A DNA stretch of 37,610 nucleotides from Nitrospirota bacterium (GCA_016208855.1 JACQXF010000039.1:1-37610); one strand, 5' to 3'; positions 7,521 to 17,229 are shown, numbered from the stretch's first letter. The notes: generated by a model not told the origin, from the letters alone. A program made the numbers and translations.

Positions 7521-9623
7521 TTACTCGGCTTTTGCCGAGACCTTTTCTTTCATTGCCTCTTTTCTGCTGAGGCGGATCCTTCCGATTTTATCTATCTCAA
7601 TGACTTTAACCAGTATCTCGTCACCTTCTTGCATCTCGTCTTTGACGTTTGCAACTCTTTTATCCGATATCTGGGATATATGCAGAAGCCCTTCGGTGCC
7701 AGGCAGTATCTCTACAAAAGCGCCAAAGTCCACTATGCGCTTTACCTTCCCGAGATACACTTTATTGAGTTCTGCCTCGGCAACTATCCCCCTTATGATA
7801 TCCATTGCCTTGTGCGCTGAGGTCTCATCCACGGATGCTATATTTATAAGGCCTGTATCGTCTATATCAATCTTAACGCCTGTCTGCTCTACAATGCCTC
7901 TTATAACCTTGCCGCCTGAACCGATTACTTCCCGTATCTTGTCAGGTTTTATCTGCATGGTGAAGATTCGCGGCGCATGTGTTGCAAGGTTGTCTCTCGG
8001 GCCTGCGAGGGTCTCGGACATCTTACGAAGTATATAAAGCCTTCCTTCTTTTGCCTGCTGTAATGCCTTCTCCATAACCTGCCTGCTTACCCCGCTTGTC
8101 TTTACATCCATCTGGAATGCTGTGATTCCAAACTCTGTGCCTGTAACCTTAAAATCCATATCTCCAAGGTGATCTTCAAGTCCGAGGATGTCGGTAAGGA
8201 CAACGGTCTTTTCCCCCTCTGTTATAAGCCCCATTGCAATTCCAGCAACAGGCGCCTTTATAGGAACGCCGGCATCCATAAGCGCAAGGCTTCCGCTGCA
8301 TACCGTAGCCATGGATGATGAACCGTTTGATTCAAGTATATCTGAAACAATCCTTATGGTATACGGGAATTCAGACTTCTGAGGAAGCACAGCTTTTATA
8401 GCCCTCTCTGCAAGCATGCCATGGCCTATTTCCCTTCTCCCCGGTGAGCGCAATGGCTTTACCTCTCCAACGCTGAACGGAGGGAAATTATAATGGAGCA
8501 TAAATGCCTTTGTTAATTCGCCTTCAAGCGAGTCAATCCTCTGTTCATCCTCTGCGGTTCCAAGCGTAACAGCGGCAAGGCATTGTGTCTCTCCTCTTAC
8601 AAATAATGCAGAGCCGTGTGTTCTCGGAAGTATGCCTACCTGTGCGGCTATGTTTCTTATCTCGTCAGGCCTGCGTCCGTCTGCGCGCACGTTTTTATCT
8701 AATATCATATTTCTGACGAGATTCTTCTCTATTTTGCTGAATGCCGTAATTATATCTTTTGATATATTTTTCTCGTCTGTATTCAGTTTTGTTAAAACAT
8801 CTTTTAGTATTAAGTTAAGGGCATCCTGCCTTTTTAATTTATCAGGGATTGTTACAGCCTCTTTGATTCTCTCCAATGACAACTCAGATACCGAATTTAT
8901 CAGCTCTTCACTTATTACAGGCGGAGTTACAATGCGCTTTGGCTTTCCAACTATGCTTACAAGCTCTTTCTGCACTTCTATGATGCGTTTTATCTCCTTG
9001 TGCGCAGTATCAATAGCGTTAAGTATTACTGCTTCATCTGATATCTCAAGTCCGCCGCCTTCCACCATTACTACTGCATGCTCTGTGCCTGCTACGACAA
9101 GGGTAAAGTCACACTCTTCTATCTCTTTAAGATTTGGATTTAAAATGAATGAGCCGTCAATTATCCCGATCTTGACAGCTCCGACAGGGCCGTTAAATGG
9201 TATGGACGATATGCTTATGGCTGCGGACATCCCGATAATTCCAAGTATGTCTGCTATATTTTCATCACCATATGATAAGACAGAGACTATTCCCTGAGTT
9301 TCCGAGAAAAAGCCTTTAGGAAATATTGGTCTAAGCGCTCTATCAATCAGGCGGGATGTTAGGACCTCCTTCTCTGTTGGTCTTCCTTCTCTTTTAAAGT
9401 ACCCGCCGGGGATTTTTCCTGCTGAATATGCTTTTTCCTGATAGTCTATTGTCAGGGGGAAGAAGTCTAATCCGCCCTCAGGAGATTCTTTTTTGGCAAC
9501 TGACGTTGCTAAAATAACTGTATCGCCGCACCTGACAACTGTGGCTCCATCTGCCTGCTTTGCAAATAAGCCTGTTTCAATAACGAGGGTCTTGCCGTTA
9601 AGACCAAGTTCAACTTTTGTCAT
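7521..9623 (-). CDS. pnp: Polyribonucleotide nucleotidyltransferase (PNPase)
   Basis: 3'-5' phosphorolytic exoribonuclease acting in RNA decay. The 700-aa length and domain order are standard: RNase PH domain 1, all-alpha linker, RNase PH domain 2 (RADGRRPDEIRNI, then FPPFSVGEVKPLRSPGRREIG), KH domain (IREVIGSGGKVIRGIVEQTG) and S1 domain (GKVKRIVDFGAFVEILPG). ATG at 9623, five bases after the rpsO stop, so the two genes are co-transcribed. Confidence 0.98.
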   Translation of the reverse strand: MTKVELGLNGKTLVIETGLFAKQADGATVVRCGDTVILATSVAKKESPEGGLDFFPLTIDYQEKAYSAGKIPGGYFKREGRPTEKEVLTSRLIDRALRPIFPKGFFSETQGIVSVLSYGDENIADILGIIGMSAAISISSIPFNGPVGAVKIGIIDGSFILNPNLKEIEECDFTLVVAGTEHAVVMVEGGGLEISDEAVILNAIDTAHKEIKRIIEVQKELVSIVGKPKRIVTPPVISEELINSVSELSLERIKEAVTIPDKLKRQDALNLILKDVLTKLNTDEKNISKDIITAFSKIEKNLVRNMILDKNVRADGRRPDEIRNIAAQVGILPRTHGSALFVRGETQCLAAVTLGTAEDEQRIDSLEGELTKAFMLHYNFPPFSVGEVKPLRSPGRREIGHGMLAERAIKAVLPQKSEFPYTIRIVSDILESNGSSSMATVCSGSLALMDAGVPIKAPVAGIAMGLITEGEKTVVLTDILGLEDHLGDMDFKVTGTEFGITAFQMDVKTSGVSRQVMEKALQQAKEGRLYILRKMSETLAGPRDNLATHAPRIFTMQIKPDKIREVIGSGGKVIRGIVEQTGVKIDIDDTGLINIASVDETSAHKAMDIIRGIVAEAELNKVYLGKVKRIVDFGAFVEILPGTEGLLHISQISDKRVANVKDEMQEGDEILVKVIEIDKIGRIRLSRKEAMKEKVSAKAE

Positions 9624-9628
9624 TTAGC

Positions 9629-9898
9629 CTACTTTCTTATTCCGAGCTGCGCGATAACCTTTTCGTATCTTGCAGCATCAGTTCTTTTCAGATAGTCCAG
9701 TATTCTGCGTCTCTGTCCGACAAGCTTTAACAGACCCCTTCTTGAATTGTGGTCCTTTTTATGGGTGCGGAAATGTTCTGCCAAGAAATTCAAACGTTCA
9801 CTTATAATTGCTATCTGTACTTCCGGAGAACCGGTATCTGATTCATGCAGTCTGAAACGGTTGGTTATTTCCTGCTTTTTAGTCTTGTCCAAAGCCAT
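9629..9898 (-). CDS. rpsO: 30S ribosomal protein S15
   Basis: 89-aa S15, a primary 16S rRNA central-domain binder. Family signatures include [30 protein letters not shown] and [14 protein letters not shown]. Shine-Dalgarno AGGAGA is present on the minus strand just upstream. Its promoter lies in the short divergent gap with nadE. pnp follows after 5 nt. Confidence 0.98.
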   Translation of the reverse strand: MALDKTKKQEITNRFRLHESDTGSPEVQIAIISERLNFLAEHFRTHKKDHNSRRGLLKLVGQRRRILDYLKRTDAARYEKVIAQLGIRK

Positions 9899-9940
9899 GA
9901 ACTTCTCCTTTTATAATCTCCTGATGTTTAATTGAAAGGT

Positions 9941-9969
9941 ATCTTAGCATAAAATGAAATTTATGTAAA
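9941..9969 (-). promoter_or_regulatory. Sigma-70-type promoter of rpsO-pnp
   Basis: On the minus strand: TTTACA (9969-9964), 17-bp spacer, TAAGAT (9946-9941), about 43 nt before the rpsO ATG. Confidence 0.55.
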
Positions 9970-9978
9970 TAACTATGA

Positions 9979-9984
9979 TAGAAT
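9979..9984 (+). promoter_or_regulatory. Candidate -10 element of nadE
   Basis: TAGAAT lies 7 nt before the nadE ATG and no Shine-Dalgarno is present, so transcription would start at the initiator codon. No good -35 is visible, so this rests mainly on the analogy with lptC and the gene at 34597. Confidence 0.35.
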
Positions 9985-9991
9985 TAATGAT

Positions 9992-11722
9992 ATGAATAAG
10001 CTTAGAATAGCGCTTGCGCAGATTAACCCTACGGTGGGCGACCTCAGAGGGAACGTAAAAAAAATAGTAAGCCGCAGTAAAAAGGCAAGGGCCATGAAGG
10101 CCGACATCATTGCCTTCCCTGAGCTCGCTGTCACAGGGTATCCGCCGGAGGACCTGCTCTTAAAGCCTCAGTTTGTAGAGGATAACATTGCTGCACTGGA
10201 TAATATTATTGCGGCCTCAAAGGGCATCATTACCGTCACAGGTTTTGTTGATAAAAAAAACAAAGATACCCATGGCATTTGCAATGCAGCCGCCGTCATT
10301 TCAGACTGCAAGCTGATAGATGTATATCATAAAAAACATCTTCCAAATTACGGGGTCTTTGATGAGTACAGGTATTTTCAGCCTGGCAGCAGATACCCTG
10401 TTTATGAAGTTTGTGGAGTGCACATCGGTATTAACATCTGTGAAGATATATGGCATGAGGAGGGCCCTGTTAGAATTCAGGCGCTCAGCGGTGCAGATGT
10501 GATTATAAATATAAATGCGTCACCATACCATATGGATAAGGCTTCGTTCAGGGAGCAGATGATATCTAAAAGGGCGACTGATAATAATGTCCTTATTATT
10601 TATGTGAATATGGTCGGAGGGCAGGATGAACTCGTCTTTGACGGAGGCAGTTTTGTTGCAGACAGGACAGGCTCTGTTGTAGTCAGGGCAAGGCAGTTTA
10701 AAGAAGATTTAATATTTTTTGACGTTAATATAAAAAAGCTGAAGGCAGCCCGTAAGCCCGGCATAAAAAAGATTAAGCTGCCGCACGGAGAAGGCATTGT
10801 GAGAAAAAAGATAGATTTCTTAATAAGCGGCAAGAAGCCGCTAATTAATCTGCGAAAGTCTTTTAGAGCTTCTTTAATTGAGGAGGTCTATAATGCACTG
10901 CTGCTTGGGACGAGGGATTATGTTGAGAAGAACGGGTTTAAAGGCGTGATAATAGGACTAAGCGGCGGAGTTGATTCTTCACTTGTTGCAGCTATAGCAG
11001 TGGATGCAATAGGCAGTGCAAATGTGCACGGCCTATTTATGCCTTCCCCGTATACTTCAAAGGAGAGCCGTGAAGATGCCTACAAACTTGCAAAGAATCT
11101 AGGTATAAAGATTATGGATATTCCGGTTAACTCAATATTTAAGAGCTACTTAAAGGCTCTTTTAAAGGGCTTTAAAGGTATGAAGGCAGATATTACAGAG
11201 GAAAATATTCAGGCAAGGATAAGGGGGAATATACTCATGGCATTCTCCAATAAGTTTGGATGGCTTGTCCTTACTACAGGCAATAAGTCTGAGATGAGCG
11301 TTGGATATGCAACGCTTTACGGGGATATGGCAGGAGGTTTTGCTGTTATTAAGGATGTTCCAAAGACAATGGTATATGATATCTGCGAATGGAAAAACGA
11401 GAAAGAGGGCAGTGATGTAATACCAAAGAGGGTATTATGGAAAGAACCCACTGCTGAACTCAGGCCTAACCAGAGAGATACAGACACTCTGCCACCGTAT
11501 CCTGTGCTTGACCCGGTGCTTAAGGCCTATGTTGAAGAGGATAAGACATTTGGCGAGATAATAAATATGGGCTGTGATATTGAGTGCGCCAAGAAGATTA
11601 TAGGAATGGTTGACCACTCTGAATATAAGAGAAGGCAGGCGCCTCCCGGAATAAAGATTACCCCGCGGGCATTTGGCAAAGACAGGAGATTTCCGATAAC
11701 GAATAAGTACAGGAGCTACTAA
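9992..11722 (+). CDS. nadE: Glutamine-dependent NAD+ synthetase
   Basis: Converts nicotinate adenine dinucleotide to NAD+ using glutamine and ATP. The 576-aa protein has an N-terminal nitrilase-type amidase with the Glu-Lys-Cys triad in [27 protein letters not shown] and INICEDIW. The C-terminal ATP-pyrophosphatase domain has [15 protein letters not shown] and the later [21 protein letters not shown]. It is transcribed divergently from rpsO, apparently from a leaderless start. nadC, another NAD gene, lies elsewhere in this window on the other strand. Confidence 0.97.
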   Translation: MNKLRIALAQINPTVGDLRGNVKKIVSRSKKARAMKADIIAFPELAVTGYPPEDLLLKPQFVEDNIAALDNIIAASKGIITVTGFVDKKNKDTHGICNAAAVISDCKLIDVYHKKHLPNYGVFDEYRYFQPGSRYPVYEVCGVHIGINICEDIWHEEGPVRIQALSGADVIININASPYHMDKASFREQMISKRATDNNVLIIYVNMVGGQDELVFDGGSFVADRTGSVVVRARQFKEDLIFFDVNIKKLKAARKPGIKKIKLPHGEGIVRKKIDFLISGKKPLINLRKSFRASLIEEVYNALLLGTRDYVEKNGFKGVIIGLSGGVDSSLVAAIAVDAIGSANVHGLFMPSPYTSKESREDAYKLAKNLGIKIMDIPVNSIFKSYLKALLKGFKGMKADITEENIQARIRGNILMAFSNKFGWLVLTTGNKSEMSVGYATLYGDMAGGFAVIKDVPKTMVYDICEWKNEKEGSDVIPKRVLWKEPTAELRPNQRDTDTLPPYPVLDPVLKAYVEEDKTFGEIINMGCDIECAKKIIGMVDHSEYKRRQAPPGIKITPRAFGKDRRFPITNKYRSY

Positions 11723-11763
11723 ATAAAGTTAGAAGTTATGAGTTAAAGGTTCAGGAGGTTAAG

Positions 11764-12024
11764 ATGTACATTTTACGATTATTGCTAATTCTTTTGGCGG
11801 CGTCTCTGTTTATCCCTGCATGTACTCAGGCAGGAAGTAAAGAAAATAAGCAGCCTGTTTTTAAGGAAGTTCCTCAGATTCAGGAGATAAAGCCTGAAAA
11901 GCCGCCAAAGATTAAGCTCAAACGAAATGCAAAGGATGACTATTCATGGGAAATAAGCGGAGAGGATGTGGATGAGGTTATAAAAATTGACAGGAGGCTT
12001 AAGAGTAAATTAAAGCCAGAATGA
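11764..12024 (+). CDS. Small putative lipoprotein
   Basis: 86 aa, family not recognised. The N terminus is a lipoprotein-type signal peptide with lipobox-like IPAC (Cys at residue 20). The mature part is short, lysine/proline-rich (KPEKPPKIKLKRNAKDDYSW) and likely extended. GGAGG lies a few bases upstream of ATG 11764. It is 41 nt downstream of nadE and probably co-transcribed. Function unknown; an envelope location is inferred from the lipobox only. Confidence 0.75.
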   Translation: MYILRLLLILLAASLFIPACTQAGSKENKQPVFKEVPQIQEIKPEKPPKIKLKRNAKDDYSWEISGEDVDEVIKIDRRLKSKLKPE

Positions 12025-12059
12025 ATACTCTATGCGCTTTAGACCGTAGAGTATTCATT
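12020..12059. terminator. Inverted repeat between convergent genes
   Basis: Thirteen-base perfect arms (12020-12032 and 12047-12059) with a 14-nt loop, overlapping the lipoprotein stop codon. Placed between convergent genes it may serve both as terminator, but neither side has a strong U-tract. Confidence 0.55.
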
Positions 12060-12069
12060 CTCTGTAGAA

Positions 12070-13227
12070 TTACTTCTTCTTTGCTGCCTCTTTTATCAAG
12101 GCCTGACCTATGACATTTCGCTGTATCTGATTTGTGCCTTCATAGATTTGAAGGATTTTTGCGTCACGCATCATCTTCTCAACAGGATATTCCTTCATGT
12201 ATCCGGCACCTCCCATTACCTGCACGGCATCAACAGTGACCTTCATTGCCACATCTGTAGCAAATACCTTTGACATTGCAGATTCTCTGGATATGTCCTT
12301 TGCGCCGCTGTCAATGTATCTTGCAACGGAATAGACAAGCGCCCTCGCTGCCTCAACCTGTGTTGCCATGTCTGCAAGCATATGCTGTATTGCCTGAAAA
12401 CTCGCTATCGGCTGTCCAAACTGAACCCTCTCTCTTGCAAAATTAACGGCAGCATCAAATGCCCCTTGTGCAACGCCCACTCCCTGAGCGCCTACGCCGG
12501 TCCTTGATTTATCAAGGGTCTTCATGGCTGCAATGAATCCCATTCCTTCTTTGCCTATGAGGTTCTCCTTTGGTATACGGCAGTCCTGAAATACAAGCTC
12601 CCTTGTTACGGAAGACCTGATTCCCATCTTGTTCTCTTTCTTTCCGAAACCAAACCCTGGCGTGCCTTTCTCTACAACAAAGGCTGATGCTCCCCTTGCG
12701 CCTTTGGACTTATCAGTTATTGCAATAATTGTATATATCTCTGCCTCACCGCCGTTGGTTATCCATTGTTTTGTGCCGTTGAGGATATATTCATTGCCGT
12801 CAAGCCTTGCCGTGGTCTGAACACCTGCGGCATCGCTTCCTGCGTTTGCCTCTGTAAGGGCAAAGCCCGCAAGCTTTTTACCTGAGGCAATGTCTGGAAG
12901 GTATTTTTTCTTTTGTGCGTCTGAACCGTAAAGAAGAAGCGGATAAGTTCCGAGCGCGACCGCTGCATATGTTGTAGAGACGCCGAGACAGGCCTTGCTT
13001 AACTCTTCCACTGCGAGGACAAGCTCAAGGCTGCCTTTACCAAGGCCTTCATATTCCTCGGGAATAAATATGCGAAATAAATCTGACTGTGCAAGCACCT
13101 TCACTATTTCCCATGGAAACTCCTCTTTCTCGTCAAGCTCGCTTCTTACAGGTATAATCTTTTCATCTGCAATCTGTCTTGCAAGATCTCTAATCATTAA
13201 TTGCTCTTCTGTGAAGAAATAATCCAT
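12070..13227 (-). CDS. Acyl-CoA dehydrogenase
   Basis: FAD flavoprotein oxidising acyl-CoA to 2-enoyl-CoA, short/branched-chain type by resemblance. 385 aa with the family landmarks FALTEANAGSDAAGVQTTA, KQWITNGG, the arginine-containing RVQFGQPIASFQAIQH and the C-terminal IYEGTNQIQRN with likely catalytic Glu363. Shine-Dalgarno GGAGG precedes ATG 13227. It follows fabH on the same strand, separated by a palindromic repeat. No electron-transfer flavoprotein gene is in the window, so substrate and pathway direction are not shown. Confidence 0.93.
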   Translation of the reverse strand: MDYFFTEEQLMIRDLARQIADEKIIPVRSELDEKEEFPWEIVKVLAQSDLFRIFIPEEYEGLGKGSLELVLAVEELSKACLGVSTTYAAVALGTYPLLLYGSDAQKKKYLPDIASGKKLAGFALTEANAGSDAAGVQTTARLDGNEYILNGTKQWITNGGEAEIYTIIAITDKSKGARGASAFVVEKGTPGFGFGKKENKMGIRSSVTRELVFQDCRIPKENLIGKEGMGFIAAMKTLDKSRTGVGAQGVGVAQGAFDAAVNFARERVQFGQPIASFQAIQHMLADMATQVEAARALVYSVARYIDSGAKDISRESAMSKVFATDVAMKVTVDAVQVMGGAGYMKEYPVEKMMRDAKILQIYEGTNQIQRNVIGQALIKEAAKKK

Positions 13228-13263
13228 TTTGCCTCCAGGTTTTTAACTTTTAATTCTTCTTCT

Positions 13264-13343
13264 GTCATGCCCGATTACAGTCCTCGGGCATGACAGTGTC
13301 TCTTTTTTTCTCTGGATTCCCGCTTACTATATGCGGGAATGAC
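13264..13343. repeat. Palindromic intergenic repeat (80 bp, copy B)
   Basis: Begins GTCATGCCCGA and ends GCGGGAATGAC. Contains a perfect 12-bp hairpin (13263-13274 with 13284-13295) and a second CCCGC/GCGGG hairpin. The same length and layout recur at 19007-19086. It sits between fabH and the acyl-CoA dehydrogenase gene. Confidence 0.85.
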
Positions 13344-13392
13344 GACTATTGTTTTAATATTACCCTTTAATTCTTAACTTTTAATTTTTTAA

Positions 13393-14376
13393 CTACCATT
13401 TAATAAGCGCAGACCCCCATGTGAGTCCGCTTCCAAATGCCTCTAACAATACATAGTCACCATTACGAATACGTTCTGTTCTCAGGGCTTCGTCAAGCGC
13501 TATAGGGATGGATGCGCCTGATGTATTTCCATATTTATCCAGATTGACAAATACCTTATCCATCGGCATATGGAGCCGTTTTGCCACTGCCTGTATTATC
13601 CTAAGATTAGCCTGATGAGGGATGAGAAGGTTTAGCTGTGAAGGCTTTATCTTGTTTTCCTTCAGTGTATCTACCACGAGTGTTTCAAGAGTCCTTACCG
13701 CCACTTTGAATGTTTCGTTGCCCTTCATCCTTATACAATGCATTTTTTCCATTAATGTCTTTTCTGAGGCGGGATGCCTTGAGCCGCCCCCAGGAATATT
13801 GAGCAGATCCCATAGGCTGCCGTCAGAATGTATGTGTATGGATAAAACGCCTCTGTCTTCTGTGGTAGGCTCAATAACCACAGCGCCTGCTCCGTCGCCA
13901 AAGAGCACGCATGTTGTCCTGTCTTGCCAGTTTGTGAATCTTGATAAGACCTCTGCTCCTACAAGCAATATTTTTTTAAAATTTCCTGTTTTAATAAATC
14001 CGTCTGCAATGGATAATCCATATACAAATCCGCTGCATGCTGCGTTAATATCAAAGGCTGCTGCTTTTTTTGCCCCGAGTTTGTTTTGAAGAAGCGAGGC
14101 TGTTGAAGGCATGGGCATGTCGCCTGTTATGGTGGCAACTATTATAAGGTCTATGTCTTTTGGCTTTATGCCGGCATGCTCTAAGGCTGCCCTGGACGCC
14201 TCAACCCCGAGATCTGATGCTGCTTCAGTGTCTTTGGCTATTCTTCTCTCTTTTATACCTGTCCTCTCAATAATCCATTCATCTGATGTGTCTACAATCT
14301 TCTCAAGGTCAGAATTGCTGAGAACCTTTCGAGGGGTATAAGAGCCTGTAGCGGTTATCCTACTTTTTAAGGGCAA
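13393..14376 (-). CDS. fabH: 3-oxoacyl-ACP synthase III (KAS III)
   Basis: Condenses acetyl-CoA with malonyl-ACP to start type II fatty acid synthesis. 327 aa; the catalytic triad is Cys114 (NAACSGF), His254 (PHQAN) and Asn284 (YGNTSGAS). The start appears to be TTG 14376 with GGGAG upstream; no better in-frame codon exists before the conserved SRITATGSY. It overlaps the 3' end of plsX by 17 nt. fabD, fabG and acpP, which often follow fabH, are absent here. Confidence 0.96.
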   Translation of the reverse strand: MPLKSRITATGSYTPRKVLSNSDLEKIVDTSDEWIIERTGIKERRIAKDTEAASDLGVEASRAALEHAGIKPKDIDLIIVATITGDMPMPSTASLLQNKLGAKKAAAFDINAACSGFVYGLSIADGFIKTGNFKKILLVGAEVLSRFTNWQDRTTCVLFGDGAGAVVIEPTTEDRGVLSIHIHSDGSLWDLLNIPGGGSRHPASEKTLMEKMHCIRMKGNETFKVAVRTLETLVVDTLKENKIKPSQLNLLIPHQANLRIIQAVAKRLHMPMDKVFVNLDKYGNTSGASIPIALDEALRTERIRNGDYVLLEAFGSGLTWGSALIKW

Positions 14377-15385
14377 CTTCTTCTCTCCCGGTCATCTTTG
14401 TTTCTATCTCCTTAGATATAATATTAATGACTCCTTTTGTATGAAACTCGCCTGCCAGTTTTATGGCATTCTTTATTGCTTTTGTTGTTGAACGGCCGTG
14501 GCTGATTATACATGGTTTGCTTATGCCAAGAAGCGGTGCGCCGCCATATTCTGCATAATCTGTTTTTTTCTTAAAACTCTTGAGGGCATCCTTCAGCAGA
14601 AAATAGCCAAGCCTCCCTGTAGCCTTTTCTGAAATTTCCCTTTTGAGCATCTTTGTCATTGTCTCTGCAAGCCCCTCGCTTATCTTTAGCGCTATATTGC
14701 CGATAAAGCCGTCGCAGACTACGACATCCGCGCTGCCTGTGAAGATGTCTTTGCCTTCTATATTGCCGATGAAATTCAGCGTTGAATCCCTGAGGAGTTT
14801 AAAGGTCTCTTTTGTCAGCTCATTGCCCTTTGCGTCTTCCTCCCCTATGCCAAGGAGCGCAATCTTAGGCGCTTCTATGTTCAGTATATGCCGTGCATAG
14901 GCGCTTCCCATTATTGCAAACTGAACCAGATACTGAGGCCTGCAGTCAACATTTGCCCCTGCGTCAATCAGAACAAAGAGGCCCTTTAGTGTCGGCATGA
15001 CAGCTGCAATTGCCGGCCTCTCGACCCCTGGAAGTTTGCCTAATATAAACAGGGCGGTGGCCATGGCTGCCCCTGAGTTCCCTGCGCTGACCATTGCATC
15101 AGCCTCGCCTGATTTAACGAGATCTACGGCTATCCTCACAGAGGAGTCTTTTTTTTGCCTCAAGGCCTGTGCCGGTGACTCATCCATCCCAATGATTTGA
15201 GAGGCGTGTTTTACACTGATTGAGGAGGGAGGATAACTTTTTCCTTTGAGCTCATTTGAAATCTCTTCTTCGTTTCCAACAAGTATAATTGACAGGTTAT
15301 CCCACTCATTGACTGCCTCGACAGCGCCTTCAACGGTTATTGCAGGGGCGTAATCGCCTCCCATTGCATCTAAGGCAACCCTCAT
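14360..15385 (-). CDS. plsX: Phosphate acyltransferase PlsX
   Basis: Makes acyl-phosphate from acyl-ACP for phospholipid synthesis. 341 aa with N-terminal ALDAMGGDYAP and the conserved segments SGNSGAAMA, GNIEGKDIF and VVCDGFIGN. ATGA overlap with rpmF upstream and overlap with fabH downstream give the conserved yceD-rpmF-plsX-fabH order. Confidence 0.97.
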   Translation of the reverse strand: MRVALDAMGGDYAPAITVEGAVEAVNEWDNLSIILVGNEEEISNELKGKSYPPSSISVKHASQIIGMDESPAQALRQKKDSSVRIAVDLVKSGEADAMVSAGNSGAAMATALFILGKLPGVERPAIAAVMPTLKGLFVLIDAGANVDCRPQYLVQFAIMGSAYARHILNIEAPKIALLGIGEEDAKGNELTKETFKLLRDSTLNFIGNIEGKDIFTGSADVVVCDGFIGNIALKISEGLAETMTKMLKREISEKATGRLGYFLLKDALKSFKKKTDYAEYGGAPLLGISKPCIISHGRSTTKAIKNAIKLAGEFHTKGVINIISKEIETKMTGREEVALKK

Positions 15386-15567
15386 TCTTTTTCAACTGTC
15401 TCAAGTATCTTTTTTCCCCTGTAAGTGCCGCAGTGCTGGCAAATACGATGAGGAAGTTTTGGTTCCTGACATTCAGGGCAAAGAACAGAGTTCGGGGCTG
15501 TTGCTTTCCAGTTGGCCCTTCTTTTGTCCCTTCTTGATCTTGTGTGTTTGTGCGTTGGATTTGGCAT
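15382..15567 (-). CDS. rpmF: 50S ribosomal protein L32
   Basis: 61-aa zinc-ribbon L32, beginning MPNPTHKHTRSRRDKRRANW, with two Cys pairs (CPEC, CQHC). AAGGAG lies just upstream of the ATG. It is between yceD and plsX, as in many bacteria. Confidence 0.96.
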   Translation of the reverse strand: MPNPTHKHTRSRRDKRRANWKATAPNSVLCPECQEPKLPHRICQHCGTYRGKKILETVEKE

Positions 15568-15580
15568 CTTTATACTCCTT

Positions 15581-16093
15581 TCATTTTTTAAGTTTTTTGA
15601 GAACAGCCAGTCTCGGATCTATTTTTTCTGTTTTGCACTCGCATGCTCCGTCATTTAAGTCCTTACCGCATTCAGGGCATATGCCTTTGCAGTCAGGACT
15701 GCAAAGCGGTTTCATTGGAACAGCCAGCAGCAACTGTTCTTTTATTAACTCCTCAATGCTTATCTCGTCATCTTTGTAAAAACTTATATCTAACTCAGTC
15801 TTTCTTAACTCATGTTCATCAATATCAGAGAATTCAGCAAGCGGAATATATTCAATATCAAAGCTGATGTCCAGAGGATAAGGAGACTCTTTCAGGCATC
15901 GGCTGCACGCGACCTGCAATTTTGTCTTTGCATTCCCCTTGACTAATACCTTATCTCCGAATTTCTGTATCTCTATATATACATGAACGGTATTCCTTAC
16001 TGCTTCATTCAGCAGCGCTACAGGAATATCAAGTTCATACTCTAAGCCGTTATCTGGAATCTCAGAGACAATAATCTGCATATCAAAGACCAT
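15581..16093 (-). CDS. yceD: YceD/DUF177 family protein
   Basis: 170 aa of the DUF177 (YceD) family that precedes rpmF in most bacteria and is implicated in 23S rRNA/L32-linked ribosome biogenesis in plants and E. coli. Cys motifs at ACSRCL and at CSPDCKGICPECGKDLNDG...CEC look metal-binding. The start could be ATG 16093 or ATG 16081; neither has a Shine-Dalgarno. The promoter just upstream gives a leader of only about 10 nt to 16093. Confidence 0.9.
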   Translation of the reverse strand: MVFDMQIIVSEIPDNGLEYELDIPVALLNEAVRNTVHVYIEIQKFGDKVLVKGNAKTKLQVACSRCLKESPYPLDISFDIEYIPLAEFSDIDEHELRKTELDISFYKDDEISIEELIKEQLLLAVPMKPLCSPDCKGICPECGKDLNDGACECKTEKIDPRLAVLKKLKK

Positions 16094-16109
16094 TTTTATG
16101 GAGTTTATA

Positions 16110-16139
16110 ATTATAAGGAGTGTATAAACTGAAAGTCAA
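16110..16139 (-). promoter_or_regulatory. Strong sigma-70-type promoter of yceD-rpmF-plsX-fabH
   Basis: On the minus strand TTGACT (16139-16134), 18-bp spacer, perfect TATAAT (16115-16110). Predicted transcription starts near 16103, about 10 nt before the yceD ATG. Confidence 0.7.
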
Positions 16140-16416
16140 TTTGTTAAAAATATGCAAAAAATAATACTCCTCTTAACGGAGGTTCATTTAGAAAAGAAAT
16201 TACTTAGTATGAAACTAATCCGATAGATATTTTGTAAAAAATTTGATACTGGTAGATTTACCAGGTGACAAGCAAGCAAATTATATGGTATAAGGATATT
16301 GCTCTTGTCTTAATTGTTTGTCCTTTATCCCCTCTTTGGTAAAGATGGGTTAAAGGTGGACTTCATAATTATTATTAGTCGTTACTGATTTCAACTATAT
16401 ATTTAAAGGTGGAATA
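16140..16416. other. Gene-free gap between divergent operons
   Basis: AT-rich, no plausible gene on either strand. It holds a small perfect hairpin CTGGTA/TACCAG (16249-16254 and 16259-16264, 4-nt loop) and the Shine-Dalgarno of the next gene. I see no convincing promoter for the plus-strand gene and no recognisable pho box, although that gene is PstS-like. Confidence 0.5.
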
Positions 16417-17229
16417 ATGTTCCTTATATTGCCGTTGCTGGTTTTGATGTCTTTTATAAATGTGCCTGAAGCTTACTCTGAACATGTAGTTGGAAGCGGT
16501 TGTTCTGTGAGCAATGTCGGCTACCTGACTGAGCTTGCCAAGGACTATGAGAGGCTTACAGGTGTGAATATGCTTGTTCGCGGCGGAGGCAGCGCAGCGG
16601 GCATAGAAGACCTGCGTAGCGGCAGCGTTGATTTTGCAGCGGCATGCAGGCACAGGCTGGATACTGACCCTGAAGATATAAAATTTATACAGGTTGCATG
16701 GGATGCTCTGGTATTCATAGTCCATAAATCAAACCCTGTCAGCGATGTATCCCTTGATGATATCAGGGCAATATATGCCGGCAAAATAGCCGGGTGGAAG
16801 CAGCTCAAAGGCAGTGACGCCCCTATAAAACTTTTTATCTCAAGGGCGCGAAAAGGGCTCAGCGGGGTTGAAAATTCCACAAGAGAGATGGTTTTAAAGG
16901 GGCATGAACCTGTTGAAACCTCAAACACTATATTTCTTGCATCAACAGGCATAGTAGAGCAGATGGTGGAGAAGACAGCCGAAGGATTTGCAACAACAGG
17001 ATTTTTAAGCGCAAGGAAGCGTGATGTCAAGATGTTAAATGTCAACGGCATTTATCCAACCAGGGAAAATATCTCAAGCGGTAAGTATCTGTTAAAAAGA
17101 CCGCTCTTTTTATTAGCGCCTCAAAATCCAAAGCCGGAGGTAAAAAAATTTATTGAGTTTGCATTGAGTAAAAAAGGGCAGGAGTTAATCAGTTCGTATG
17201 GCGCTATGTCACTTTCAGAGGTGAAATAA
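16417..17229 (+). CDS. PstS-like periplasmic substrate-binding protein
   Basis: 270-aa PBP-like protein of the phosphate-binding (PstS) type. It has a short hydrophobic signal (residues 1-21, ending Glu-Ala-Tyr-Ser, with little positive charge), then VVGSGCS, the ligand-loop-like RGGGSAAGIEDLRSG and DFAAACRH, and the typical LDDIRAIYAGKIAGWKQLKG. AAGGTGG precedes ATG 16417. No PstCAB permease genes are near, so it is an orphan binding protein; ligand unproven (phosphate or another oxyanion). The membrane HAMP protein follows after 62 nt, suggesting a binding-protein/sensor pair. Confidence 0.8.
   Translation: MFLILPLLVLMSFINVPEAYSEHVVGSGCSVSNVGYLTELAKDYERLTGVNMLVRGGGSAAGIEDLRSGSVDFAAACRHRLDTDPEDIKFIQVAWDALVFIVHKSNPVSDVSLDDIRAIYAGKIAGWKQLKGSDAPIKLFISRARKGLSGVENSTREMVLKGHEPVETSNTIFLASTGIVEQMVEKTAEGFATTGFLSARKRDVKMLNVNGIYPTRENISSGKYLLKRPLFLLAPQNPKPEVKKFIEFALSKKGQELISSYGAMSLSEVK

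Noticed and set aside
7237..8037. 266-codon plus-strand open frame across the M16/pnp junction
   Set aside because: It runs antisense through two clear genes and a palindromic repeat, with no protein-like motif or Shine-Dalgarno.
8632..9297. 221-codon open frame antisense to pnp
   Set aside because: Its serine/isoleucine-rich composition is that of an antisense shadow, and pnp is certain on the other strand.
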